A stretch of DNA of 64,000 nt, from positions 481,679-545,678 of the forward strand of contig NZ_RZMY01000006.1 in the NCBI RefSeq assembly GCF_003992615.1, read 5' to 3'. Below are positions 47,534 to 56,568 of the stretch, piece after piece. Origin of the DNA: Flagellimonas beolgyonensis. GTDB lineage: Bacteria > Bacteroidota > Bacteroidia > Flavobacteriales > Flavobacteriaceae. The notes under the pieces were generated by a model. That model did not search any database and was not told the origin of the DNA. It saw nothing but the letters and a program-made list of their open reading frames with translations. Position 1 is the first letter of the stretch. Each line of letters starts with the position of its first letter. The position numbers and the translations under genes were made by a program.

Positions 47534-48967
47534 CTAATCAAGAAAAAAATCATCTTTAAATCCAATGAGATAGAGTTGATTCTTTGCCCTTGTGATTGCA
47601 GTATAAAGCCAGCGCAAATAATCCTTATCCACCCCGTTTGGCAAATAAGGCTGTTCCACGAACACGGTATCCCATTGGCCTCCTTGGGACTTATGACAAG
47701 TAATGGCATAAGAAAACTTGACCTGCAGGGCATTGAAGAATCGATTGTTCTTCACACCGAGAAACTTTTTATACTTGGATTTTTCGTGGTCATAATCCTT
47801 TAATACTTCTTGGTACAGCCGATTGCCATCCTCATACGATAAGGAAGGTGTCTCAGCATTTATGGTATCCAACAATAGAACAGTTTCAAAAGGTCTTTGA
47901 TTCGGATAATCCACCATTTTAACCTTCACTTCCGCGAAGGTAAAGCCGTACAACTCCTTTATCGCGAACAGTTCCAATACCTCAATGATATCCCCATTGG
48001 CAATGAAACCGGCCTCGGAATTCGGCTTGAGCCAAAAATAATTGTTCTTCACTACCATCATGTAATCGCCTACTGCCAATTCACTTTCCAAGAACAAGAT
48101 CCGCTCCCTTATATTCTGATTGTAGAGGTTGGCCCTTTTGTTCGATCGCACTATAATGGCCGTCTCCTCTTTTCCATTTTGGCTGTAGGAGGAATCGATG
48201 GCCTCCTGGATCTCGGTACCATCGATCAATCGGACAATGTCCTTATAATGGTCCAGCTCAAATTTGAAGCCATCATAATATTGGGATTGCAATTGCTCCC
48301 TGAGGTTGGTGGCATTGTGCAGTATTCCGGAATCCTCGGTCTGTCGCATTACCTCGTCCAATTCCAGGCACTCCACTTCCTTATCGTAATTCAAGGCCAA
48401 ACGATCTTCGTCCAATGCAGGACTCAATTCCAATTTTACAGGTGGCAATTGGGCCGTATCCCCGATCAAGATCAACTTGCATTTATGGCCGGAGTGCACA
48501 TACTGCATGAGGTCGTCCAACAACGAACCGTTTTCGAACAACTTGGAATCGGAAGGGGTATCGGGTATCATCGACGCCTCGTCCACTATAAATACGGTAT
48601 TCCGGTGTTTATTGGGCGCCAAAACAAACTGGACCCCTCCTCCACTTTGTTTTTTGGGAAAATATATTTTCTTATGGATGGTAAAGGCTTGGTTTCCGGA
48701 ATACACGGACATCACCTTTGCTGCGCGTCCAGTAGGTGCCATGAGCACGGCACTCATCTTCACTTTCCAGAGGCTGCTCACCAATGTGGCCACCAAAGTT
48801 GTCTTTCCGGTACCGGCAAATCCTTTCAATAAAAATACCTCCCCGTCCCTTCCGTCCAAAACAAAACGAGCCATTTTTTCCAAGGCCATGCTTTGCTTTT
48901 CCGTAGGTAAATGGGGAAACTTTTCGTTTAAAATCCGTAAAAATCCTGCTGCAGTAAAATCGTCCAT
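47534..48967 (-). CDS. RecD-like superfamily 1 DNA helicase / AAA ATPase
   Basis: A 477-residue SF1B-type helicase. Walker A GFAGTGKTT is at residues 49-57 (Lys55), motif II is VDEASMI, motif III region ILIGDTAQLPPV, and the C-terminal motifs are AITCHKSQGGQWDTVFVE and RWLYTAITRAKNQLYLIGF. It is much shorter than RecD2 and lacks its N-terminal domains, as do related Flavobacteriaceae proteins often named ATP-dependent endonuclease. RecB and RecC are not adjacent. Role in repair or replication is from the family only. Confidence 0.9.
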   Translation of the reverse strand: MDDFTAAGFLRILNEKFPHLPTEKQSMALEKMARFVLDGRDGEVFLLKGFAGTGKTTLVATLVSSLWKVKMSAVLMAPTGRAAKVMSVYSGNQAFTIHKKIYFPKKQSGGGVQFVLAPNKHRNTVFIVDEASMIPDTPSDSKLFENGSLLDDLMQYVHSGHKCKLILIGDTAQLPPVKLELSPALDEDRLALNYDKEVECLELDEVMRQTEDSGILHNATNLREQLQSQYYDGFKFELDHYKDIVRLIDGTEIQEAIDSSYSQNGKEETAIIVRSNKRANLYNQNIRERILFLESELAVGDYMMVVKNNYFWLKPNSEAGFIANGDIIEVLELFAIKELYGFTFAEVKVKMVDYPNQRPFETVLLLDTINAETPSLSYEDGNRLYQEVLKDYDHEKSKYKKFLGVKNNRFFNALQVKFSYAITCHKSQGGQWDTVFVEQPYLPNGVDKDYLRWLYTAITRAKNQLYLIGFKDDFFLD

Positions 48968-49024
48968 GGGCTTCTAAAGATAGCATGGTTTTTTAAAGCA
49001 AAAAGTTTCCTGATTAAAAAAAAA

Positions 49025-49059
49025 TTGTAGATTTGTCAGTAACCACTAAATTAACTTTG
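49025..49059 (+). promoter_or_regulatory. Promoter region of the DUF3822/rsmD operon
   Basis: Two exact -7 boxes are present: TAGATTTG (49028-49035) and TAACTTTG (49052-49059). The second has TTG 16 bases upstream (49033-49035), slightly shorter than usual. Either would give a short leader before the ATG at 49076. Confidence 0.55.
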
Positions 49060-49075
49060 AAAGACTATATCAGAT

Positions 49076-49810
49076 ATGTTAAACTTAATTCTTATTGTTG
49101 TTCTAATATGCCTTGTTACCGTAGGGCTTGTGTTCTTGATTGACAGATTTTTACCTCAAAAGGTTAAGCCATTTTTGGTGATTCTCTTTGGACTAGTGAG
49201 CATTTTCCTCGGTTACAAAATATATGAATCCATCAATGCCCCCATCGAATTCAACAAGGTAAGAAAAGAAAGATTTTCCCAAGTTATCGCTAAATTGAAG
49301 GATATCAGGGATGCCGAAGAAGCTTACAAAACAGTGAATGGAAAATACGCCGGAAATTTTGAAAGCTTGATTCAATTTATTGATACTGGCAGCTACACCA
49401 TCACCACCCAAAAAGATTCCTCTTTCATGCGATTTGACAGGGCTTATGGTATTGATATGCAACAGGATACTGTAATCATTGATACTTTGGGAACTGTTAA
49501 AGTTAAGGACTCACTATTCAAAAACAGTGACCGTTACAAAACCATGATGAATGTTCCTTATGCCCAAAACAACGAAAAGTTTGAGCTGAAGGCGGACATC
49601 ATCGATAAGAGTGGTTACAAGGCTCCGGTATTCGAAGCCAAAGTGAAAAAAGACGTTGTCCTTTATGACCAACCCAAAGATTTGGTCGACAGGGAAAAGG
49701 CACATCAAAGTGTAGAGGAAGTAAATGGAGATGAAATAAAAGTTGGTTCGTTGACCGATGTGAGTACAAACGGTAACTGGCCTCCTATCTATGATAGAAA
49801 AGACAACTAA
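49076..49810 (+). CDS. Conserved membrane protein of unknown function upstream of DUF3822
   Basis: A 244-residue protein with two N-terminal hydrophobic segments (about 2-23 and 32-48) and a long, charged soluble part. The segment VRKERFSQVIAKLKDIRDAEEAYKTVNGKYAGNFESLIQFI resembles the helix after the membrane segment in pilin-like proteins, and the rest is beta-rich. No catalytic motif is visible. It overlaps the DUF3822 gene by 20 bases and heads the operon with rsmD. Not recognised beyond being a Bacteroidota-typical neighbour of DUF3822. Confidence 0.78.
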   Translation: MLNLILIVVLICLVTVGLVFLIDRFLPQKVKPFLVILFGLVSIFLGYKIYESINAPIEFNKVRKERFSQVIAKLKDIRDAEEAYKTVNGKYAGNFESLIQFIDTGSYTITTQKDSSFMRFDRAYGIDMQQDTVIIDTLGTVKVKDSLFKNSDRYKTMMNVPYAQNNEKFELKADIIDKSGYKAPVFEAKVKKDVVLYDQPKDLVDREKAHQSVEEVNGDEIKVGSLTDVSTNGNWPPIYDRKDN

Positions 49811-50624
49811 TATAGACCGTACAGAACCGAATAACACCTATAGAAAACTGTCCATTCAAGCTGGCTTGAATGGACTTTCTTTTTGTGTTCTGGATACGAT
49901 TACCAACAAGATTCTGGCCTTTGAGCGGGAAACCTTCAAAACAACCTCCACCCCCTATCTGTTGTTAAAGGAACTAAAGTCCAAGCTCAACCAAAAAGGG
50001 GATATCGGTAAAAATTTTTCCGAGGTGCTGGTCATCCATAAGAACAATATGTTCAGCTTGGTACCCAAAACCCTTTTCAACAAGGAAGAGCTTCCCAATT
50101 ATTTGAAGTTCAATGCCAAAATCATGGCAAACGATCTCATTGCCTATGATGAGATTCCCAACCAGGACATCGTAAACGTCTATATTCCCTACACCAACAT
50201 CAACAACTACATTTTTGAACTTTTTGGAGAATTCGAGTTCAAACACAGTGGAACGGTGTTGATCCAAAGTCTTATGAGCCAAAACCGGCCAACGGCTGAA
50301 CCCGTTTGCTATGTGCAGGTGTCCGAAAGGGAAATGGAAATGATGGTGGTATCGGAAAAGCAATTGATATTCTACAACCAGTTTGAATACGCAACCAAGG
50401 AAGACTTTTTGTATTATTTGCTGTTTAGTCTGGAGCAAACGCAAATGAGCACCGAAAAAATACAATTAAAACTTTTTGGCGCCATAGAGGAAGGTGACCC
50501 CATATTTGAACTCTGCCACACTTACATTAAAAATGTTTCGGTGTTTATCCCCAATAGTACCTCCATCCCACTGGAAAATTTTGAGGACGAGAGCATTGAT
50601 TTTTCTATTTTAAGTTCGTTATAG
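49791..50624 (+). CDS. DUF3822 protein, actin-like ATPase fold
   Basis: A 277-residue soluble protein of the DUF3822 family, which is largely confined to Bacteroidota and has been related to the acetate/sugar kinase (actin-like) fold. The N-terminal RKLSIQAGLNGLSFCVLDTITNKILAFE and the central VYIPYTNINNYIFELFGEFEFKHSGTVL blocks are typical. Function unknown. It lies between the membrane protein (20-base overlap) and rsmD (immediately adjacent); the fixed link to rsmD hints at a role near ribosome assembly, but that is only contextual. Confidence 0.85.
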   Translation: MIEKTTNIDRTEPNNTYRKLSIQAGLNGLSFCVLDTITNKILAFERETFKTTSTPYLLLKELKSKLNQKGDIGKNFSEVLVIHKNNMFSLVPKTLFNKEELPNYLKFNAKIMANDLIAYDEIPNQDIVNVYIPYTNINNYIFELFGEFEFKHSGTVLIQSLMSQNRPTAEPVCYVQVSEREMEMMVVSEKQLIFYNQFEYATKEDFLYYLLFSLEQTQMSTEKIQLKLFGAIEEGDPIFELCHTYIKNVSVFIPNSTSIPLENFEDESIDFSILSSL

Positions 50625-51164
50625 GTGCGCATCATTTCGGGAAAATATAAAGGGAAACGCTTGGTTGCCCCCAAGAAATTACCGGTAAGGCCTACTACGG
50701 ACATGGCCAAGGAAGGCCTTTTCAACATCTTGAACAATCGGTTTTATTTTGATGAGCTGAAAGTACTCGACCTGTTTGCGGGCACAGGAAACATTTCTTT
50801 TGAATTCGCTTCCCGAGGAGTCCAAGACATAACTGCGGTGGACAGTTTCCTAGGTTGCGTCCACTACATTTCCAAAATTTCCACGGAACTGGATTTTCCC
50901 ATCACTACCATTAAATCTGATGTTTTTAAATATTTGGAGCGGACCACGGAACAATTTGACCTCATTTTCGCAGATCCACCCTATAATTTTGACCAAACCC
51001 AATTTTTGAAAATTCCTGACTTGGTTTTTACAAAGGAATTGCTGCGGGAAGATGGTTTGTTGGTAGTGGAACATTCCGACCAAACAAACTTATCGGAACA
51101 TCCCCACTTTACGGAACAGCGAAAATATGGGGGAAGTATTTTCAGTTTTTTTGAATTGAAATAA
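50625..51164 (+). CDS. rsmD: 16S rRNA (guanine966-N2)-methyltransferase
   Basis: A 179-residue AdoMet-dependent methyltransferase that modifies G966 of 16S rRNA in the 30S subunit. Typical start RIISGKYKGKRL, then RPTTDMAKEGLFNIL, the AdoMet loop LDLFAGTGNISFE and catalytic ADPPYNF. The start codon is GTG, directly after the DUF3822 stop. Its 3' end almost touches the 3' end of the RNase P RNA gene on the other strand. Confidence 0.95.
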   Translation: MRIISGKYKGKRLVAPKKLPVRPTTDMAKEGLFNILNNRFYFDELKVLDLFAGTGNISFEFASRGVQDITAVDSFLGCVHYISKISTELDFPITTIKSDVFKYLERTTEQFDLIFADPPYNFDQTQFLKIPDLVFTKELLREDGLLVVEHSDQTNLSEHPHFTEQRKYGGSIFSFFELK

Positions 51165-51165
51165 A

Positions 51166-51460
51166 AGCAGGCCATAAGCCGGATTCTGTATATCCTTATC
51201 ATTTATCTAGGCCTTTGGTTGCCCAAAGACTCGAACCGCCTACCCTCCAGCTCGGGCGTGCTACCCTCAAACACTGGTTTACATGGCGTTTCACCGCATA
51301 GAGTTTACCTGATTTCACTACAGCCGAACTGTACTTGCTTTCTGTTGCACTGGTCCTCGCCTTGCGGCGGACGGGCGTTACCCGCTATGCCGCACTATGG
51401 TGTCCGGACTTTCCTCTTCAAACCCGGTTGCCCGGGCTTGCAGCGATAAGGTGGCCTGCT
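51166..51460 (-). ncRNA. rnpB: RNase P RNA
   Basis: Catalytic RNA that trims tRNA 5' leaders. On the minus strand it starts near AGCAGGCCACC and contains the universal GAGGAAAGTCCGGACACCAT (P4 5' side) and, at its 3' end, ACAGAATCCGGCTTATGGCC. P1 is formed by 51452-51460 with 51166-51174 (9 pairs). About 295 bases between P1 ends, on the short side for a bacterial type A RNA. Boundaries are approximate to a few bases. It is flanked by convergent rsmD and divergent dnaX. Confidence 0.95.
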
Positions 51461-51465
51461 GGGCA

Positions 51466-51473
51466 CAAAGGTA
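51466..51473 (-). promoter_or_regulatory. -7 box of rnpB
   Basis: TACCTTTG on the minus strand, an exact match to TAnnTTTG, ending 5-6 bases before the first base of P1. No TTG is at the usual distance upstream; an A/T-rich stretch lies there instead. Confidence 0.55.
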
Positions 51474-51557
51474 CTCCAATTGTTAATAAAAAAAAGCCAT
51501 CAATGTTACATAGGGGTGCCATTGCCCGTAGCTATTTTTATATTTGTACAAATCAAT

Positions 51558-53327
51558 ATGGCATTGGAACCTTTTGTAGTATCGGCACGAAAATACCGTC
51601 CCCAAACATTTAAGGATGTTGTGGGCCAAGGTGCCATTACCAATACCCTTTTAAATGCCATAGAAAACAACCACTTGGCCCAAGCCTTATTGTTCTGTGG
51701 GCCACGTGGCGTGGGTAAAACCACTTGTGCACGCATCCTGGCCAAACAGATCAACCAAGACGGTACCGAAAGGGAGGATGAAGACTTTGCCTTCAATATT
51801 TTTGAATTGGATGCGGCTTCCAACAATTCCGTGGACGATATCCGAAATTTGATCGACCAAGTCCGGATTCCGCCTCAAGTGGGAAAATACAAGGTCTATA
51901 TTATCGACGAGGTGCATATGTTGTCCCAGTCGGCCTTTAATGCGTTCTTGAAGACGCTGGAAGAGCCGCCAAAACATGCCATTTTTATTTTGGCTACAAC
52001 AGAAAAACACAAGATCATTCCCACCATACTTTCACGCTGCCAGATTTTTGATTTTAAGCGGATCACCGTTAAGGATGCCACCGAGTATCTTAAATATATT
52101 GCCGAGCAGCAAGGCATCAATGCCGAAGAAAGTGCCTTGCACATCATTGCACAAAAGGCCGATGGCGCGATGCGCGATGCATTGTCCATTTTTGATCGGG
52201 TAGTGAGTTTTTCGGGCAAGGAATTGACACGAAAGTCGGTCACCGAAAATCTGAACGTGCTCGATTACGACATTTATTTTTCGGCTACCGATTTAATTCT
52301 GGAAAACAACATTCCCGAATTGTTGCTGCTTTTCAACAAAACTTTGTCGCTGGGCTTTGATGGCCATCATTTCATTACCGGTCTGGCTTCCCATTTTAGG
52401 GATTTGATGGTATGTCAGCACCCAGATACATTGAATCTATTGGAAGTAGGCGAAGACGTAAAGACCCACTATCAGCAGCAAGCACAAAAAGCCTCCAAGG
52501 AATTTTTATTGAAGGCTCTGGAAATGGCCAATACCTGTGACCTGCAATACAAGGCCAGCAAAAACCAACGACTGCTTGTAGAACTTACCTTAATGAAATT
52601 AGCCTCCATCACTTTTGATGGAGAAAAAAAAAACACTGATTTCATAATTCCCGCCTCCTTTTTTGGAAGCAAAACAATTCAAAAAAATGGGAACCAACCC
52701 AACGAATCCAACGGTTCAGCAGCTATTGCCACTCAACCGTCCCCTGCTCCCGTAGCAATCCAAAAAGAAGCGGAACAAACAGTTGCAGCACCTGCACAGG
52801 AAGTTTTGGTCAGTGAACCCAAAGAACCCTACAAGCCAATCAAAAAGATTCAGATCAAGTCTCCAGAAAAACGGGTGTCGGGCCTATCCCTTTCCAGCAT
52901 TAAGGTAAAAAAGGAGCATGAAAACATTAAAGCTCCAGAAATTGCCGAAGAAGATCTTCCTCAGGATGCTTTCTCCGAAGAAACCATGCAACAACACTGG
53001 AACGATTTTGTGGACGAATTGGAAAAACAAGGACGAAAGATCTTGGCCAGTAACCTGCAGACCGATGTGCCCAAACTCAAAAATGAAAACACCATTTGGA
53101 TCGAGCTGCCCAATGGCACCATGAAGAAGGAGATTGAGCGTGAACAAAGCTTGATGCTGGATTATCTGAAGCAAAAACTCAACAATTACTCCATTACCCT
53201 TCATATTACCGTAAATGAAGAAGTGGCCAAAAAGTTTGCCTTCACCCCTGCGGAGAAATACGAAAAGTTGAAGGAAAAAAATCCCGCCATCGACCTACTG
53301 CGCAAAGAGTTCGATCTGGATTTTTAA
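51558..53327 (+). CDS. dnaX: DNA polymerase III subunit gamma/tau
   Basis: A 589-residue clamp-loader ATPase. Walker A GPRGVGKTT (about 51-59), Walker B IIDEVHMLS, sensor I LATTEKHKI, and the SRC motif LSRCQIFDF. The four-Cys zinc module normally found after the Walker helix is absent: the helix runs through QINQDGTEREDEDFAFNIFELDAASNNS. The C-terminal tau-like part (about 360-589) is Lys/Glu/Pro-rich followed by a folded end. A hairpin plus A10 tract at codons 349-359 may produce a truncated gamma-like form. The start ATG at 51558 (MALEPFVVSARKYRPQTF) is preferred; a TATATTTG box at 51539-51546 lies just upstream. Confidence 0.94.
   Translation: MALEPFVVSARKYRPQTFKDVVGQGAITNTLLNAIENNHLAQALLFCGPRGVGKTTCARILAKQINQDGTEREDEDFAFNIFELDAASNNSVDDIRNLIDQVRIPPQVGKYKVYIIDEVHMLSQSAFNAFLKTLEEPPKHAIFILATTEKHKIIPTILSRCQIFDFKRITVKDATEYLKYIAEQQGINAEESALHIIAQKADGAMRDALSIFDRVVSFSGKELTRKSVTENLNVLDYDIYFSATDLILENNIPELLLLFNKTLSLGFDGHHFITGLASHFRDLMVCQHPDTLNLLEVGEDVKTHYQQQAQKASKEFLLKALEMANTCDLQYKASKNQRLLVELTLMKLASITFDGEKKNTDFIIPASFFGSKTIQKNGNQPNESNGSAAIATQPSPAPVAIQKEAEQTVAAPAQEVLVSEPKEPYKPIKKIQIKSPEKRVSGLSLSSIKVKKEHENIKAPEIAEEDLPQDAFSEETMQQHWNDFVDELEKQGRKILASNLQTDVPKLKNENTIWIELPNGTMKKEIEREQSLMLDYLKQKLNNYSITLHITVNEEVAKKFAFTPAEKYEKLKEKNPAIDLLRKEFDLDF
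52604..52639 (+). promoter_or_regulatory. Candidate dnaX slippage/frameshift signal
   Basis: A perfect 8-base-pair stem (CTCCATCA 52604-52611, TGATGGAG 52616-52623, loop CTTT) is followed without a gap by ten A residues (52624-52633). In the -1 frame the codons after the run are AAA CAC TGA (stop 52637-52639), giving a 360-residue product. In the +1 frame they are ACA CTG ATT TCA TAA, giving 362 residues. Both would end just after the ATPase and oligomerisation domains. Confidence 0.7.
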
Positions 53328-53344
53328 GACAATTCGCTTCACCC

Positions 53345-53352
53345 TATCTTTG
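53345..53352 (+). promoter_or_regulatory. -7 box of miaE
   Basis: Exact TATCTTTG box 29 bases before the miaE ATG. No TTG at the matching upstream distance, only a T-rich stretch at the end of dnaX. Confidence 0.5.
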
Positions 53353-53380
53353 TGGTCCATAAATTCTAATTAACAATTCC

Positions 53381-53962
53381 ATGCTAGGGCTTAAGTTACC
53401 GACCGACCCACGTTGGGTAAACATCGTTGAAAAAAACATTGAAGAAATCCTGACCGATCACGCCTATTGTGAGCAAAAAGCTGCCAGTACTGCCATTTCG
53501 TTGATCATCGGTTTCCCTGAAAAGTCGGAATTGGTAAAGGAAATGACCGCTTTGGCCCGAGAGGAAATGGGGCATTTTAATATGGTGCACGACAAGATCC
53601 TTCAGCGAGGATGGACTTTGGGGCGTGAGCGCAAGGACGAATATGTGATCGAGTTGATGAAATTTTTCCCAAAAGGTGGAAGCCGGGAGACCCACTTGGT
53701 ACATAAACTATTGTATGCCGCTTTGATCGAAGCCCGGAGTTGTGAACGTTTTCGATTGCTCTCCGAAGAAATGGAGGATGAGGAGCTTTCCGAATTCTAC
53801 CGAAACCTTATGGTGAGCGAAGCCAACCATTACACCATGTTCCTAAAATTTGCCCGTAAATATGGCAACAAAGAAGAAGTGGACCAAAAATGGCAGGCAC
53901 TCTTGGAATACGAAGCCGAGCTCATGAAGAATCTGGGTAAAAAAGAAACCATGCACGGTTGA
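53381..53962 (+). CDS. miaE: tRNA-(ms2io6A)-hydroxylase
   Basis: A 193-residue di-iron, ferritin-like monooxygenase that hydroxylates the isopentenyl group of ms2i6A37 in tRNA. Metal-binding residues are in AYCEQKAAS, REEMGHFNMVHD, IEARSCERF and SEANHYTMF. Length is normal. It should act after MiaA and MiaB, which are not in the window. It stands alone with its own -7 box, convergent with ppk1. Confidence 0.93.
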   Translation: MLGLKLPTDPRWVNIVEKNIEEILTDHAYCEQKAASTAISLIIGFPEKSELVKEMTALAREEMGHFNMVHDKILQRGWTLGRERKDEYVIELMKFFPKGGSRETHLVHKLLYAALIEARSCERFRLLSEEMEDEELSEFYRNLMVSEANHYTMFLKFARKYGNKEEVDQKWQALLEYEAELMKNLGKKETMHG

Positions 53963-53993
53963 TCACAACCGCATGCTCCTTTAAAACAAAACG

Positions 53994-56069
53994 TTAGGAT
54001 TCCAGCTTGTCTTGATAGTAGTAATACATCTCAAATTGGGACCTACACTCCTCTTCACCTTGTTTTCTTTTGCGGTACGCATTGTCCTGCTTTGCTGAAA
54101 ACACCCGTGCCTTAAGGTTGTCTTTCCATGAGATATTGAAAGTATCCAATAGTTCCCGACGGATATCGGGGTCATAGATGGGGCATCCCACCTCTACCCT
54201 AAAATCGAGGTTTCGGGTCATCCAGTCGGCAGAGGAAATGTAAATCTTTGGATCACCGCCGTTACCAAAAATGAACAATCGGGGATGTTCCAAAAACTTG
54301 TCCACAATACTAATGGCCTCAATGTTCTCGCTCATTCCCGGAACACCAGGAATCAAACAGCAGATACCACGAACTATCATTTGGATCCTTACTCCAGCCC
54401 TACTCGCTTCATAAAGTTTATCCACCATCTGGTACGAAGTAAGGCTATTCATTTTGATCTTGATATACGCTTCCTTGCCGTGTTTGGCGTTCAAAATCTC
54501 CCTATCTATCAACTTTATAAAGGTTGATTTGGTGTAATGGGGCGACACGATGAGATGTTTGTATTTATTGATCATGTAGTTGGTCTCGAAGAAATCGAAC
54601 ACCTTGCTCATATCCTTCAAAATGCCTTCATGGGCCGTAAAAAGGGTATAATCGGTATAGATTTTGGCCGTGGACTCGTTAAAGTTGCCGGTACTGATAA
54701 ATCCATATCGTTTGATGCCTAAACCTTCTTCCCGTTCCACCATGCAAATCTTACTGTGCACCTTCAGGCCAGGGACACCAAAAATCAATTTTACCCCCTC
54801 ATTTTGTAGGTAGTTGGCATATTCAATGTTGTTCTGCTCATCGAATCGGGCCTGCAACTCAATCTGAACGGTTACCTGTTTCCCGTTTTTTACGGCATTC
54901 ACCAAAGCCGAAGCAATTTGGCTATCACTGGCCAAACGGTAAATGGTGATCTTGATGGACCGCACTTGTGGATCTAGGGCGGCTTCCCTTAAAAACTTGG
55001 TCACATAGCTAAAGGTGTGGTATGGGGCATAGATCATGTAGTCCTTATGGGCAATAATGTCGAGCAAACTCCCCTTCATACTGAGACCTTTTACAGGTAG
55101 GGGCTCAATCTTCTCGTACATCAAATCGTGTCTGCCCAAACTTGGGAAGCCCATATAGTCCCGTCTATTATGGTAACGTCCACCAGGAATCACACTATCG
55201 GTGTCCATGATGTCCATCTTTTCCTTGAGAAATTGGAGGGTATCCTTATCGATTTTCTTATCGTACACGAACCGTACCGGATCACTGATCTTACGGTGCT
55301 CCACACTGTGTGAAATCTTCTCGATAAAACTTTTGCTCAAATCGTTGTCGATATCGAGTTCGGCATCGCGTGTAATCTTAATCATGTGGGCAGAGATGGA
55401 CTCGAATTCGAACATGGTGAACACGCTGTCCAGGCAAAACCGGATCAAATCGTCCAACATGATGATGTAATCCTTATCACCTTCCTTTGGTAAGACCACA
55501 AAACGGTCAATTCCCTTGGGAATCTCAATTAGGGCGTACCTATTATGATTTCCTTGGCCCGACCCATTTTTCATGACAATTTTAACGGCCAAATAGGCAG
55601 CAGTATCCTTCAACAGTGGAAACTCGGTAAGATCGTTCAGGATGATGGTCATCAACTCCTGGTTCACCTTTTTGAAAAAATAATCCCTGATGAACTCAGC
55701 CTGACTTTCAGTTACCTCATTTTCCTTGATGATGAAGATATTTTCTTCGCGCAGCTCCTTTTCAATCCCCTTGAATATTTCCAAGCTTCTTGCTTGTTGG
55801 GCAATCACAATTTTGGTGATTTCTTCCAACAGGTCCTTTGCCCGTTCGCCTCCCAAAACGCTTTTCCCAGTTTTTCCTGCATCCACAATACGTTTGACCG
55901 TGGCATACCTCACCTTAAAAAATTCATCAAGGTTGTTACTGAAAATTCCTAAAAATCGGAGCCGGTCAATCAGTGGCACTTTTTTGTCGTTACTCTCTTG
56001 CAGTACCCTGGCATTAAATTGCAACCAGCTGATTTCCCTATTTATATATTCGTTTTTTGCTTTAACCAT
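53994..56069 (-). CDS. ppk1: Polyphosphate kinase 1
   Basis: A 691-residue Ppk1 that makes polyphosphate from ATP reversibly. N-terminal INREISWLQFNARVLQE and NNLDEFFKVRYATVKR, the autophosphorylated His near residue 438 in VHSKICMVER, then YGFISTGNFNESTAKIYTDYTLFT and the C-terminal PKIYISSADWMTRNLDFRVEV. Full length for the family. Its ATG follows directly after the stop of the sixA-like gene, so the two are coupled and may jointly respond to phosphate status. Confidence 0.97.
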   Translation of the reverse strand: MVKAKNEYINREISWLQFNARVLQESNDKKVPLIDRLRFLGIFSNNLDEFFKVRYATVKRIVDAGKTGKSVLGGERAKDLLEEITKIVIAQQARSLEIFKGIEKELREENIFIIKENEVTESQAEFIRDYFFKKVNQELMTIILNDLTEFPLLKDTAAYLAVKIVMKNGSGQGNHNRYALIEIPKGIDRFVVLPKEGDKDYIIMLDDLIRFCLDSVFTMFEFESISAHMIKITRDAELDIDNDLSKSFIEKISHSVEHRKISDPVRFVYDKKIDKDTLQFLKEKMDIMDTDSVIPGGRYHNRRDYMGFPSLGRHDLMYEKIEPLPVKGLSMKGSLLDIIAHKDYMIYAPYHTFSYVTKFLREAALDPQVRSIKITIYRLASDSQIASALVNAVKNGKQVTVQIELQARFDEQNNIEYANYLQNEGVKLIFGVPGLKVHSKICMVEREEGLGIKRYGFISTGNFNESTAKIYTDYTLFTAHEGILKDMSKVFDFFETNYMINKYKHLIVSPHYTKSTFIKLIDREILNAKHGKEAYIKIKMNSLTSYQMVDKLYEASRAGVRIQMIVRGICCLIPGVPGMSENIEAISIVDKFLEHPRLFIFGNGGDPKIYISSADWMTRNLDFRVEVGCPIYDPDIRRELLDTFNISWKDNLKARVFSAKQDNAYRKRKQGEEECRSQFEMYYYYQDKLES

Positions 56070-56558
56070 TTATTTTTTCAAGTGTTTTGGAAAGACCATT
56101 TGTTTCGTAGTGCCCTTCTTTACATCGGACCATGAGTCCACACCAAATGTAATATGGACGAGTCCTGCCGTGGGAACGTTTTCAATATACTGATCTCCCC
56201 AAGTATTTGCAAGAGAAGTAAAGGCATAATTATGGCCAAAAATAGCGACCACATCCCACTTATCATCCAAACCTTCCACAAATCGTTGTACACTTTGTCC
56301 CGAAAAATCATAAAGGGCTTCGTTCACTCGAAATTGGGCAAGGTCAAAATGCAGGTTTCTAAGAAAAATCATGCCGGTATGCAATGCCCTATTGGCGGGA
56401 CTGGCGAATGCAAAATCTATTTCCGGAGCATGTAAGCCAAACGTTTTAGACACCAAATGGGCATCGTTTACGCCCCGTTCTTGTAGCGGTCTATCTTTAT
56501 CGGAAACATCATACTCCCATGATGATTTTCCATGCCGCATTAGAATCAATTGTTTCAT
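56070..56558 (-). CDS. sixA: SixA-like histidine phosphatase
   Basis: A 162-residue phosphoglycerate-mutase-superfamily protein. The catalytic RHG motif is LMRHGKSSW (residues 6-14) and the second His is in IFGHNYAF. It is the short form seen in SixA, which removes phosphate from phosphohistidine proteins such as ArcB in E. coli. The substrate here is unknown. It lies between pdxH (10 bases upstream) and ppk1 (no gap). Confidence 0.88.
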   Translation of the reverse strand: MKQLILMRHGKSSWEYDVSDKDRPLQERGVNDAHLVSKTFGLHAPEIDFAFASPANRALHTGMIFLRNLHFDLAQFRVNEALYDFSGQSVQRFVEGLDDKWDVVAIFGHNYAFTSLANTWGDQYIENVPTAGLVHITFGVDSWSDVKKGTTKQMVFPKHLKK

Positions 56559-56568
56559 CTGTGTGGGT

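Noticed and set aside
47897..48832. Plus-strand 311-codon frame opposite the RecD-like helicase
   Set aside because: The minus strand has all helicase motifs; the antisense product shows no recognisable domain and its composition is typical of a shadow.
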